This document shows, piece after piece, positions 17,083-26,169 of a stretch of DNA of 33,231 bases. The notes beneath the pieces are model-generated. The model was not told where the DNA came from, ran no database searches, and saw nothing but the letters and a program-made list of their open reading frames with translations. Within the stretch, counting starts at the first letter, position 1, and every line of letters begins with the position of its first letter. The stretch lies in the NCBI GenBank assembly GCA_003220345.1, contig QHSC01000141.1, positions 1 through 33,231 on the forward strand, in the 5' to 3' direction. This DNA comes from Candidatus Rokuibacteriota bacterium. GTDB lineage: Bacteria; Methylomirabilota; Methylomirabilia; Rokubacteriales; CSP1-6. Made by a program: the position numbers and the translations under genes.

Positions 17083-20000
17083 GGCCGCGTGTCCAGCATC
17101 TCGCGGACCTTGTCCAGCATGGCCACGGGCTGGAAGGGCTTGGGCAGGAGGACGATGCCGGGCTCGAGCACGCCGTGGCGGCCGAGCGCCTCCTGTGTGT
17201 AGCCTGACACGTAGAGCACCTTGAGGTCGGCCTGGAGCGCCCGGAGGCGCTCGGCGAGCTCGCGTCCGCTCATCTTCGGCATCACCACGTCGCTCACCAG
17301 GAGGTGGACGGGCCGCCCCTGGTCGCGGAAGACGCGCAGGGCCTCGTCGCCGTCGCGCGCCGCAATGACCTCGTAGCCGCCCCGCTCGAGGACGGTCTCG
17401 GTCAGGGCGCGGACATCCGGATCGTCCTCGACGAGGAGGATCCTCTCGGCGCCCCGGGCGCCTTGCGCCCCGGAGGCTCCCGCCGGCGCGGCATCGAGCG
17501 GCTCGTCCGTCTCGGGCAGGTAGATCTTGAACGTGGTCCCCTCGCCCGGCGCGCTGTACACGCGAATGCTTCCGCCGTGCTGTCGGACGATGCCGTGCAC
17601 GGTGGCGAGCCCAAGCCCTGTGCCTTTACCCACTTCCTTGGTCGTAAAGAACGGCTCGAAGAGGTGCGACTGGACGCTTCCGTCCATGCCCACCCCGGTA
17701 TCGGCAACCATGAGCATCACGTACGCTCCCCCGGGCACCCCCTCGGGGAGATCGGCGAAGTCGGCGGGAAGATCCACGTTGGCCGTCTCGATCACGAGCC
17801 GCCCGCCCCGGGCCATGGCGTCGCGCGCGTTGACGGCGAGGTTGACGATGACCTGCTCGATCTGCGTCGGATCCGCCTTCACGCGACGCAGGGCCGCCCC
17901 GGGTCCGATGGTCAGCTCGATGTCCTCGCCGATCAGGCGTCGGAGGAGGGGGACGATGCCGGCAACCACGCCGTTGAGATCGAGGGCCTTCGGCTGCAGA
18001 AGCTGCTTGCGGCTGAAGGCGAGGAGCTGCCGGGTGAGGGCGGCCGCCCGCTCTACCGTCTGCTGGATCAGCTCGAGACCGCCCCGGATCGGACTCATGG
18101 CTGGGATGTCGTCGAGAGCGAGGAGGCTCCGGCCGCCGATCACGGTCAGGAGATTGTTGAAGTCGTGGGCGATGCCGCCGGCCAGCCGCCCGACCGCCTC
18201 CATCTTCTGCGATTGCCGGAGCTGCGCCTCCAGCCGCTTCTGCGGGGTGCTGTCGAGGATGAAGGCCACGCCACGCTCTTGCTCGCCAACCAGGGCGGCG
18301 CCGCCGACCACCACCCACACCCGCCGGCCGTCCTTGCGGACGTATTCCTTCTCGAACGGTGCGCAGAACCCGGAGGCCTTGAGCTCGTCCCGGGCCTGCT
18401 GGGTCCGCTCGACGTGCTCGGGCGGGGTCAGGTCACGCCATCGGAGGCGGCCCGAGTCGAGATCCTCGCGCGTGTATCCGAGCATTCGCAGGAGCGCATC
18501 ATTGACATCGACCGCGTTGCCGTTCTCGTCCCACGTCATGAGCCCGAGCATGTTGGACTCGAAGATCCGACGGAAGCGTGTCTCGCTTTCGCGCTGGGCG
18601 CGCTCCGAGGCCTCGGCCTGGGCGCGGGAGGCGCGCTCGGCGGCGAAGAGGTCGGCATTGCGGATGGCGATGGCGGCCTGGTCCGCGAAGGTCTGGAGCA
18701 ACCGGATCTCATTGTCGGTGAACACGCGGCCGGCGCGGTCTCCCACGGCGAGGACCCCGACCACGGCGCCCTTGCTGCGCAGCGGCGCCGCCGCCAACGC
18801 TCGCGTGTCGAATCGCGCGACCCAGGCCCGGAAGTCCGCGGGGGCGTAGAGGCTCGGATCATTCGTGACGTCCGCGGAAAAGACAGGGCGCCCCTCGGCG
18901 ACGGCGCGCCCTGTGACGCTGACGCCGGGGGCGAGAACATGCCCCAGCTCGAATTGCTGCTGAGAGGGACCGCCGACGGCGATGAGGCGGAGACCGCCAC
19001 CGGGAACGAGCAGTCGCACCAAGGCGTACTGCGCCCCGAAGAGCGGCAGGACGTGCTCGACGATGCGCTGCCCGACCTCCTCCACGTCGAGGGTCTCCGT
19101 CAGGCGCTGGGCGACCAGGGCCAGTGCTTCGGCCTCTCGTCGGCGCTGCTCGCTTTCTCCTCGAACCCGCGCGCTCTCGAGGGCGAGGGCCGCCTGGTCC
19201 GCGAACATGGACAGGAGCCGCTCCTCCTCGGGGGTGAGGACACGCCCGTGCGAGTACCCGACGGCTAGCACCCCGAGGGATCGCCCGCCCACCCCCAAGG
19301 GCACGGCGACCGTCGCGCCGTGGCCCCGGGCGACCATGTGCGCCCGGTACTCCGCGGTGAGGCTCACCCGTGGATCGGTGAGGATGTCGGCGACGGATAC
19401 GAGCCGGCCTTCCCGGAGGGCGATCGATGTGACGCCGGAGCCCGGGGGCACCCGGATGCCGAGCCATCTGGGCTCCTGGGCCTCCCCGGCCGTCGCGATG
19501 CAGACGAGCCCATCGGGGTCGGTCTCCAGGCGATAGAGGTTCGCCACGCGCGCGCCGAACAGCGTCACCACCGCAGAGACGAGCCGGCTGGCCACCTGCC
19601 CGAGATCCAGACTGCCCGTGAGGTCGCGCCCGACCTCGGCCAGGGCCCGCGTGGCCTCCTCCGTGAGCTTGCGCTCGGTGATGTCGGTGACCGTGGTGAC
19701 GATCGTGGGCTCGCCGGAGAGAGCCAGGCGCTCGGTGGACAGCAGCGCGTGACCGATTTCGCCGGAGCGCTTCCGGAAGCGCACCTCGACATTTCGCACG
19801 GTGCCCTGCTTTTCCAGGAGCCGGATGATCTCGTCGCGCTCCTCGAGCGTCACCCAGAGGCCGAGGTCACCGACCGGCCGCCCGATCATCTCCTCTCGGC
19901 GGAATCCGAAAAAGCGGGCGAACTCCTCGTTCACGTCCAGGACCCGGCCCTCGTGAAGCGTGCTCATGCTCATGGGCTGCGGGCTCGAGTGAAAGACGAC

Positions 20001-20123
20001 GGAGAACCTTTCCTCCGAGCGGCGCAGCTCCTCCCTGGCCGCTTCGAGGAGGTCGGGCACGCCGGCGGTGGGGGGCTGAGCCGGCCGCCCTTCATGGTCC
20101 CGGGCGCCGATGTCGGATCTCAT
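17067..20123 (-). CDS. PAS-GAF-GAF-PAS hybrid histidine kinase with C-terminal receiver
   Basis: A soluble kinase of 1018 residues from ATG 20123. Order: PAS (about 25-150, RSEERFSVVFHSSPQPMSMS), GAF (about 157-300), GAF (about 330-480), PAS (about 510-630, RRIFESNMLGLMTWDENGNA), HisKA with His653 in GGIAHDFNNLLTVIGG, HATPase (NLAVNARDAMARGG, DTGVGMDG, GKGTGLGLATVHGIV), and a receiver (ILLVEDDPD, Asp945 in LLVSDVVMPKMSG, LPKPF). A GTG at 20222 would add 33 residues, but that stretch looks non-coding, so I chose 20123; neither start has a clear ribosome-binding site. The gene follows the RND pump gene by about 100 bp on the same strand and may be co-transcribed. The signal sensed is unknown. 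Confidence 0.9.
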   Translation of the reverse strand: MRSDIGARDHEGRPAQPPTAGVPDLLEAAREELRRSEERFSVVFHSSPQPMSMSTLHEGRVLDVNEEFARFFGFRREEMIGRPVGDLGLWVTLEERDEIIRLLEKQGTVRNVEVRFRKRSGEIGHALLSTERLALSGEPTIVTTVTDITERKLTEEATRALAEVGRDLTGSLDLGQVASRLVSAVVTLFGARVANLYRLETDPDGLVCIATAGEAQEPRWLGIRVPPGSGVTSIALREGRLVSVADILTDPRVSLTAEYRAHMVARGHGATVAVPLGVGGRSLGVLAVGYSHGRVLTPEEERLLSMFADQAALALESARVRGESEQRRREAEALALVAQRLTETLDVEEVGQRIVEHVLPLFGAQYALVRLLVPGGGLRLIAVGGPSQQQFELGHVLAPGVSVTGRAVAEGRPVFSADVTNDPSLYAPADFRAWVARFDTRALAAAPLRSKGAVVGVLAVGDRAGRVFTDNEIRLLQTFADQAAIAIRNADLFAAERASRAQAEASERAQRESETRFRRIFESNMLGLMTWDENGNAVDVNDALLRMLGYTREDLDSGRLRWRDLTPPEHVERTQQARDELKASGFCAPFEKEYVRKDGRRVWVVVGGAALVGEQERGVAFILDSTPQKRLEAQLRQSQKMEAVGRLAGGIAHDFNNLLTVIGGRSLLALDDIPAMSPIRGGLELIQQTVERAAALTRQLLAFSRKQLLQPKALDLNGVVAGIVPLLRRLIGEDIELTIGPGAALRRVKADPTQIEQVIVNLAVNARDAMARGGRLVIETANVDLPADFADLPEGVPGGAYVMLMVADTGVGMDGSVQSHLFEPFFTTKEVGKGTGLGLATVHGIVRQHGGSIRVYSAPGEGTTFKIYLPETDEPLDAAPAGASGAQGARGAERILLVEDDPDVRALTETVLERGGYEVIAARDGDEALRVFRDQGRPVHLLVSDVVMPKMSGRELAERLRALQADLKVLYVSGYTQEALGRHGVLEPGIVLLPKPFQPVAMLDKVREMLDTRPQRGR

Positions 20124-20226
20124 GACTGGACAGATCGGCACTTCGGCGGCCAATTCGGAGGAGGAGAATCGGCCATGGTTTCCGGGGCAGTGCGGGAGCC
20201 AGATCGAGGCTCGCGCAGACACGCGA

Positions 20227-23200
20227 CTACTTGCCGGCGGTCCCCGATGAGGGGAGGCGAAGCCCCTCGGCTCGTGTCGAGTGCAGCCGACGCCACAGGT
20301 CGCGCCAGCCCCCCACGCGCTCCCGCAAGCCCTCGAGCTGCAGATAGATAACCGGAGTGATGTAGAGGGTGAGGAGCTGGGAGAGGATGAGCCCGCCGAC
20401 CACCGAGAGCCCGAGCGTGCGCCGCGAATCGCCGCCCGCGCCGGCGCCGATGGCGATGGGCAGGGTGGCCATGAGGGCGGCCATGGTGGTCATCATGATG
20501 GGCCGGAAGCGGAGCAGGCAGCCCTGGAAGATCGCGTCGCGCGGGGACTTGCCCTCGCGCTGCGCATCCACCGCGAAGTCGATCATCATGATCGCGTTCT
20601 TCTTCACGATGCCCACGAGCATGATGATCCCCACGAAGCCGTAGAGGTTCAGCTCCTCGTGGAAGATGAGCAGCGTCAAGAGCGCGCCCACGCCCGCCGA
20701 GGGCAGCCCAGAGAGGATGGTCAGGGGGTGGATGAAGCTCTCGTAGAGGATGCCGAGGATCAGGTAGATCACGAGCACGGCGGCGAGGAGCAGGAGGCCG
20801 AGCCCCTTGACGGAGGCCTGGAAGGCCTGGGCCGTGCCCTGGAAACTCGTGGTGAGCGTGGCGGGCATCCGCAGCTCCCGCTCGACCTTGCGGATCTCGT
20901 TCACCGCGTCCCCCAGCGCCACCCCGGGCTTGAGGTTGAAGGAGATGGTCACCGCGGGGAGCTGGCCGAGATGGTTGACGGTGAGCGGGCCCACCGTCCG
21001 CCTGAGCTTGGCCACCGCGTTCAGGGGCACCAGCTTGCCCGAGCTGGAGCGGACGTAGAGCATACCGAGCGCGTCGGGGTCGTCCTTGTACTGGGGCATG
21101 AGCTCCATCATCACCCAGTACTGGTTGGTCGGCGTGTAGATGGTCGAGATCTGTGGCGCCCCGTAGGCGTTGTTGAGGGCGGCCTCGATCTGGGTGGCGG
21201 TGACACCGAGCGCGGAGGCACGGTCCCGGTCGATCTCCACGAGGACCTGCGGGCTGGTGACTTGAAGGTCCGAGTTGACGTCGAGCAGGCCCGGGACCTG
21301 ACGGATCTTCTCCTGGAGAACGGGCGCCCACTGGTAGAGATTCGTCAGGTCGGCGTCCTGCAGCGTGTACTGGAAGGCAGCCTTGGTCAGGTTGCCGCCG
21401 ATCCTGATGGTGGGCAGCTTCTGGGGGTACACGTTGAAGCCGGGGATCCCGGTCAGCTTGGTTCTCAGATCCTGGATGATCGCGTCCACGCCGGGCCGCT
21501 CGGCCCGTGGCTTGAGCCGGATGAAGAGGCGTCCCGTATTCGGCACCACGCTCGTGTTGCTGGCTCCGATCGAGGACATGAATGAGCTCACGTAGGGCTG
21601 CTTCAGGACGATGTCGGCGGCGGCCCGCTGGTGGGCGACCATACTGTCGAAGGAGATATCCTGGGCCGCCTCCGTGAATGCGAAGATTTGCCCGGTATCC
21701 TCGTCGGGGATGAAGCCTTTCGATATGACCATGAAGAGCCCGACCGTGGCCACGAGGGTGGCCACGAAGACCACAATCATCGCCGCGGGATGGCGGAGGG
21801 TGGCCTCGAGCGTCCGCCGGTACGTCCGGAGCATTCCGTCGAAGACACGCTCCGAGGCTCGGTAGAGGCGCCCGTGGGTCTGGGCGGGAGGCTTGAGGAA
21901 GCGGCTGCACAGCATCGGGGTCAGGGTGAGCGACACCGCCCCCGACACGATGACGGCAACGCCGATGACCGCGGCGAACTCGTGGAGGAGCCGGCCCACC
22001 ACGCCCCCCATGAACAGCACCGGAATGAACACGGCGGCCAGGGAGAGGGTCATGGACACGATGGTGAAGCCGATCTCGCGCGAGCCCAGGAGGGCCGCCT
22101 CCAGGCGCCCCATCCCGTGCTCCATGTGCCGCACGATGTTCTCCAGCACCACGATGGCGTCGTCCACCACGAAGCCCACGGCGAGGGTGAGGGCCATGAG
22201 CGAGAGGTTGTCGATGGTGTAGCCGAGCATCTGCATCGCCGCGAATGTCCCCATGATCGAGAGGGGCAGCGCGAGGCTCGGGATGATGGTGGCCGAGACG
22301 TTCCGCAAGAAGAGGAAGATGACCAGGACCACGAGCGCGATGGCGAGAAGCAGGGTGAACTGGACGTCCTCGACCGACGAGCGGATGGAAACGGACCGGT
22401 CGTAGAGGATGTTGAGGTTGACGGAGGCGGGCAGCTGGGCCGTGAAGCTGGGCAGGATCTTCTTGATCGAATCCACGACCTCGATGGTGTTGGTGCCGGG
22501 CTGGCGCTGGATGGCCAGGATGACCGCGCGCTCGTCCTTGTACCATGACGCGACCTTGTCGGTCTGGACGCTGTCGATGACCCGGCCGAGCTGCTCGAGC
22601 CTGACGGGCGAGCCGTTGCGGTACGCGACGATGAGGGGCCGGTAGGCCTGGGCATTGGTGAGCTGCCCCGTGGCCTGCACGCTGAAGGCTTGGTACTGGC
22701 CGTAGATCGTGCCCGTGGGCAGGTTGACGTTGGACTGGGCGATGGCGTTCTGCACCTCGTCGATGCCCACCCCGAGGGTGGCCATGGCCCGCGGGTCGAG
22801 CTGGGCGCGCACCGCGTACTTCTGCGAGCCGAAGACCTGCACCTGAGCGACCCCGCTGATGGTGGAGATCCGCTGGGCGAGCATGGTCTGGGCGTACTCG
22901 TCCACGGTGTAGAGCGGCAAGGTGGGCGAGCTCAGCGCGAGGTACAGGACGGGCTGGTCGGCTGGATTCACCTTCTTGTAGGAGGGCGGCGTCGGCATGC
23001 CGGGGGGAAGGAGCGGCAACGTGGCCGCGATGGCGGCCTGGATGTCCTGGGCGGCCGCGTCGATGCTGCGATCGAGGGTGAACACCACCGTGATCTGGGT
23101 CAGGCCGAGGGCGCTCGTGGAGGTCATCGAGTCGATGCCCGCGATCGTCGAGAACTGACGCTCGAGCGGGGTGGCCACGGCGGAGGCCATGGTGTCGGGG

Positions 23201-23361
23201 CTCGCCCCGGGCAGGCTCGCGGCGACCTGGATGACAGGGAAATCCACGTTGGGCAGGTCGCTCGCGGGAAGCTGCTCGTACGCCATGAAGCCGAAGATGA
23301 GGAGCCCGGCCATGAGCAGGGTCGTCATGACGGGACGCCGGATGAAGAGATCGGTGCTCAT
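20227..23361 (-). CDS. RND efflux pump inner-membrane permease (HAE1/MdtB-MdtC-like)
   Basis: A 1044-residue proton-driven transporter of normal family length. It opens MSTDLFIRRPVMTTLLMAGL, then has the first periplasmic porter region (LPASDLPNVDFPVIQVAASL, PGASPDTM), a second at about 560-870, and the expected helices. The TM4 proton-relay signature is present in LTLAVGFVVDDAIVVLENIV, as is GFIPDEDTGQIFAFTEAAQD. It should act as a trimer with the adaptor encoded just upstream and an outer-membrane channel not found here. Its ATG overlaps the adaptor stop (ATGA). Substrates are probably drugs, detergents or toxic organics, by family only. Confidence 0.95.
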   Translation of the reverse strand: MSTDLFIRRPVMTTLLMAGLLIFGFMAYEQLPASDLPNVDFPVIQVAASLPGASPDTMASAVATPLERQFSTIAGIDSMTSTSALGLTQITVVFTLDRSIDAAAQDIQAAIAATLPLLPPGMPTPPSYKKVNPADQPVLYLALSSPTLPLYTVDEYAQTMLAQRISTISGVAQVQVFGSQKYAVRAQLDPRAMATLGVGIDEVQNAIAQSNVNLPTGTIYGQYQAFSVQATGQLTNAQAYRPLIVAYRNGSPVRLEQLGRVIDSVQTDKVASWYKDERAVILAIQRQPGTNTIEVVDSIKKILPSFTAQLPASVNLNILYDRSVSIRSSVEDVQFTLLLAIALVVLVIFLFLRNVSATIIPSLALPLSIMGTFAAMQMLGYTIDNLSLMALTLAVGFVVDDAIVVLENIVRHMEHGMGRLEAALLGSREIGFTIVSMTLSLAAVFIPVLFMGGVVGRLLHEFAAVIGVAVIVSGAVSLTLTPMLCSRFLKPPAQTHGRLYRASERVFDGMLRTYRRTLEATLRHPAAMIVVFVATLVATVGLFMVISKGFIPDEDTGQIFAFTEAAQDISFDSMVAHQRAAADIVLKQPYVSSFMSSIGASNTSVVPNTGRLFIRLKPRAERPGVDAIIQDLRTKLTGIPGFNVYPQKLPTIRIGGNLTKAAFQYTLQDADLTNLYQWAPVLQEKIRQVPGLLDVNSDLQVTSPQVLVEIDRDRASALGVTATQIEAALNNAYGAPQISTIYTPTNQYWVMMELMPQYKDDPDALGMLYVRSSSGKLVPLNAVAKLRRTVGPLTVNHLGQLPAVTISFNLKPGVALGDAVNEIRKVERELRMPATLTTSFQGTAQAFQASVKGLGLLLLAAVLVIYLILGILYESFIHPLTILSGLPSAGVGALLTLLIFHEELNLYGFVGIIMLVGIVKKNAIMMIDFAVDAQREGKSPRDAIFQGCLLRFRPIMMTTMAALMATLPIAIGAGAGGDSRRTLGLSVVGGLILSQLLTLYITPVIYLQLEGLRERVGGWRDLWRRLHSTRAEGLRLPSSGTAGK

Positions 23362-24596
23362 CGAGGCGTCGAGGCGGGCGCCGCCGCCGGTTGAGCCGGG
23401 CCTGCGGGCTTCACGTCCACGCGTGAGCCGGGCACCAAGCGCATGTGGCCGTCCGTCACCACCCGCTCGCCGGCCCGTACGCCCTGTCGCACCACCGTCA
23501 CGGGCCCGTTCGCGAAGGCGACCATCACGGGCCGCGACTCCACGGTCGAATCGGGCTTGACCACGAAGACGTACTGCCCCTGCTGGCCGGCCTGGATGGC
23601 CTGCGAGGGCACCACGAGCGCGCCCGGCTCGGTGCGCACGGTCAGGACCACCGTGGCGAACTGGCCGGGCCAGAGGACGTCGTCCGTGTTCTCGAAGGTG
23701 GCCTTGAGCTGGATGGTCCCCGTGGTCGTGTCGACGGTGTTGTTGACGAAGCTCAGGCTGCCCCGAGTCGTCGCCGTCTGCCCCTGGGGGATGGCGTCCA
23801 CCACGAGGGTGCCCCTGGCTCGCTCCACCTTGATCTGACCGAGGAAGCGTTCGGCCACCGCGAAGGTGACGTAGATCGGGTGGATGCGGTTGATCACGAC
23901 CAGCGGATTGCCGATGTCGTTGGCCTTGACCACGTTGCCCTGGTGGATGAGCAGGTTCCCCGTCCGGCCCGCGATGGGGGCCCGGATGCTGGTGTAACTC
24001 AGCTGCACCTTCGCGTTCTCCACCATGGCCGCGTCCGCTTGCACGAGCGCCTTGGCATTGGCCAGGGCGGCGCGATCGGCGTCCACCGTCGCCTGCGCGG
24101 TCTTGAGCGTCGTGGCGTACTGATCGTACTGCTCGCGCGCGACGAACCCGCCCTCCACGAGGCGCCGGTAGCGCTCCTCGCCCACGCGGGCGTTCTCGTA
24201 CTGCGCCTGGTCTCGGACCAGGTTCGCCTCGGCCTGCGCCACCTGCGCCTGATGCTGCCCCATGGTCGCTTGCGCCTGCGCCAGCGCCGCCTCGAACGGG
24301 CGCGGATCCATGGAGAAGAGGACGTCGTTGGCCTTCACGTCCTGGCCTTCTTTGAAATGAACCTTGAAGATCTGGCCGCCGACCAGGGAGTAGACGGACA
24401 CGGTGGCGACGGGCTGGACGTTACCGATGGCCTGGATCTGCACGGGCACATCGCGGATCTCGACCGGCGCCGCGGTGACAGCGACGGCAGGGGGGCGAGC
24501 CGCCGCCTTGGCCTTGCCCGCGTCATCGCTCTTGGAGCACGCGAGGGCGAGCACGGGCAGGGAGAGGAGAAGCGCGACGAGCAGGCGCCGGCTCAT
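23358..24596 (-). CDS. RND efflux periplasmic adaptor (membrane fusion protein), lipoprotein
   Basis: A 412-residue adaptor. The lipoprotein signal peptide (SRRLLVALLLSLPVLALAC) places the lipidated cysteine at 20. It has a biotinyl-lipoyl-like half motif (GNVQPVATVSVYSLVGGQIF, FKEGQDVKANDVLFSMDPRP), a long alpha-helical hairpin (AALAQAQATMGQHQAQVAQA onward), the second lipoyl half (YTSIRAPIAGRTGNLLIHQG) and a beta-barrel domain ending in an Ala/Pro-rich tail. It links the inner-membrane pump to an outer-membrane channel. ATG 24596 overlaps the tetR stop as ATGA; in-frame extensions upstream run inside tetR and were rejected. Translation passes into the permease gene through another ATGA. Confidence 0.94.
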   Translation of the reverse strand: MSRRLLVALLLSLPVLALACSKSDDAGKAKAAARPPAVAVTAAPVEIRDVPVQIQAIGNVQPVATVSVYSLVGGQIFKVHFKEGQDVKANDVLFSMDPRPFEAALAQAQATMGQHQAQVAQAEANLVRDQAQYENARVGEERYRRLVEGGFVAREQYDQYATTLKTAQATVDADRAALANAKALVQADAAMVENAKVQLSYTSIRAPIAGRTGNLLIHQGNVVKANDIGNPLVVINRIHPIYVTFAVAERFLGQIKVERARGTLVVDAIPQGQTATTRGSLSFVNNTVDTTTGTIQLKATFENTDDVLWPGQFATVVLTVRTEPGALVVPSQAIQAGQQGQYVFVVKPDSTVESRPVMVAFANGPVTVVRQGVRAGERVVTDGHMRLVPGSRVDVKPAGPAQPAAAPASTPR

Positions 24597-25246
24597 GAGC
24601 CCGCCTCCAGCGTGGCCGTACGCGTCTGCGGCCGCAACGCGCCCGCGAGCCGCCGCAGAAAAGCGCCGTGCTGGGCGACAAAGGCCGGGTCCGTGGGCTT
24701 GAGCCCGGTGAGCAGACGCGTGAATTGCGGGAAGGCGGCGGGAAACGTGGTCAGGGCAACCATGGCGAGCAGAAAATGGCCGGCATCGAGGTCGGCGCGC
24801 AGGAGCCCGCGCGCCTGCCGCTCGCGCACCTGGGCCACGCCCAGGGCGAACGCCGCGCGGCGCTCCGCATCGACGGCCACCACACCCTCGGCCGCGCTCA
24901 GCGCCTCCCATTCCATGAGCCGCACCCAATCGAGATCCCGGCAGGCGGCGTCGAACCAGAACGCGAGGCTTTCCGCGGCATCGTCGGGGGCGGTGACTGC
25001 CCAGGCGGACCGCTCGCGCACCTTGCGGGTCAGGATCTCCCGGAAAAGGTGCTCTTTGTTGCCGAAGTAGTGGTAGAGCATGCGCTTGTTGATACGCGCG
25101 CGGCGGGCGATGCGGTCGACGCGCGCCCCCGCAAAGCCCTTGGCCGAGAATTCCTTGAGGGCGGCCGCGAGGATGCGCTCACGGGTGCGCTCGGGGTGGC
25201 GCCCGGTGGGATGCAGGCGGGATCTCAGGACGGACAGGACGACCAT
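24593..25246 (-). CDS. TetR/AcrR-family transcriptional repressor of the efflux operon
   Basis: A 217-residue regulator. The N-terminal TetR helix-turn-helix covers about residues 17-63: RTRERILAAALKEFSAKGFA, then GARVDRIARRARINKRMLYH and YFGNKEHLF. The C-terminal domain is a divergent ligand-binding/dimer region. It is the first gene of the tetR-adaptor-permease operon and probably represses it from the 218-bp divergent region upstream; inducers of such regulators are usually pump substrates. I could not identify a clean operator dyad there. Confidence 0.92.
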   Translation of the reverse strand: MVVLSVLRSRLHPTGRHPERTRERILAAALKEFSAKGFAGARVDRIARRARINKRMLYHYFGNKEHLFREILTRKVRERSAWAVTAPDDAAESLAFWFDAACRDLDWVRLMEWEALSAAEGVVAVDAERRAAFALGVAQVRERQARGLLRADLDAGHFLLAMVALTTFPAAFPQFTRLLTGLKPTDPAFVAQHGAFLRRLAGALRPQTRTATLEAGS

Positions 25247-25464
25247 CGGTAAGTAACCAACTAGATAATAACGTCAGGGGCACCCAAAGCGCAACCCAAA
25301 GCCGTCACCATCGCCCGTGCCTCGGGGCTGCACCCCCCCGCCGCTCGAGATATCACGCGTGGCGAAGCAAATTGACCCAGGACCGCTTCATACTTCTTTA
25401 CACTGGCCACATACCGGCTTCACCGGTTCCCTCGAAGCTCGACGATACGTGAAAGGATAACCGC
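25247..25464. promoter_or_regulatory. Divergent regulatory region between the tetR efflux operon and the OmpR-type two-component operon
   Basis: These 218 bp separate two divergent operons. An AT-rich patch at about 25249-25272 contains, on the minus strand, TATTAT (5 of 6 bases of a -10 box), 18 nt after TTGCGC (3 of 6 bases of a -35 box), placing a start just before tetR. On + there is TTGACC at 25372-25377 without a convincing -10. The regulator's GTG at 25465 is preceded by AAAGGA at 25452-25457. No strong inverted repeat was found. Confidence 0.35.
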
Positions 25465-26169
25465 GTGGCCCACCGGATCTCCGCCCTGCTCATCGACGAC
25501 GACGCCCGCCTGGGCGCCCTCGTGACGGAATATCTCGGCAAGCACGATATCGACGTGGCGGTGGCTGCCGACGGCCCCCGGGGTCTCTCCGCGCTCACCA
25601 AGCACCGGCCCGAGCTCGTCCTCCTCGACCTCATGCTCCCGGGCATGGACGGCCTCGAGGTCTGCCGACGGATCCGCGCCACTCCCGATCTGTCCGGCCT
25701 GCCCATCATCATGCTGACGGCCAAGGGCGAAGACGTGGACAAGGTGGTCGGGCTCGAGCTCGGCGCCGACGACTATCTCGCCAAGCCCTTCAACCCGCGC
25801 GAGCTCGTGGCCAGAGTGCGGGCCGTGCTTCGCCGGACGAGCCCCGCAACGACGCCGCCGCCCCCCAAGCTTCGCGTGGGCCGGCTCGAGATCGACTTCG
25901 CGGCGCGCGAGGTCACCGTGTCGGGCAAGCGCCGCGTGCTCACGCATCACGAGTTCGAGCTCCTGGCCACCCTGGCGCGGGCGGCGGGCCGCGTCCTCAC
26001 CCGCGAGCAGATCCTCGACGCCCTCAAGGGGCAGGCGGAAGCCTTCGACCGCTCCATCGACGTGCACATCGCCAAGCTCCGCGCCAAGCTCGAGGCCGAC
26101 CCCAAGGAGCCGCGCTATATCAAGACGGTGCGCGGCATCGGCTACATGTTCGCGCGCGAGGCCGACTGA
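25465..26169 (+). CDS. OmpR/PhoB-family response regulator
   Basis: A 234-residue DNA-binding regulator. The receiver domain has IDDD (10-13), phospho-acceptor Asp55 in LVLLDLMLPGMDG, Thr in IIMLTAKG and Lys in DDYLAKPFNP. The winged-helix output domain spans about residues 135-232 (VLTHHEFELLATLARAAGRV, EAFDRSIDVHIAKLRAKLE, IKTVRGIGYMFA). The GTG start is supported by AAAGGA 7 nt upstream. It abuts its partner kinase with no gap. Its position opposite the efflux operon suggests envelope stress or toxic compounds as the signal, which is inference. Confidence 0.94.
   Translation: MAHRISALLIDDDARLGALVTEYLGKHDIDVAVAADGPRGLSALTKHRPELVLLDLMLPGMDGLEVCRRIRATPDLSGLPIIMLTAKGEDVDKVVGLELGADDYLAKPFNPRELVARVRAVLRRTSPATTPPPPKLRVGRLEIDFAAREVTVSGKRRVLTHHEFELLATLARAAGRVLTREQILDALKGQAEAFDRSIDVHIAKLRAKLEADPKEPRYIKTVRGIGYMFAREAD

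Noticed and set aside
24597..24929. N-terminal extension of the efflux adaptor by 111 residues
   Set aside because: It overlaps tetR in another frame and is low-complexity. The lipoprotein signal begins at 24596 with an ATGA overlap.
25248..25276. TetR operator in the AT-rich patch upstream of tetR
   Set aside because: TAACCAACTAG suggests a half-site, but the other arm does not match, so no dyad can be supported.
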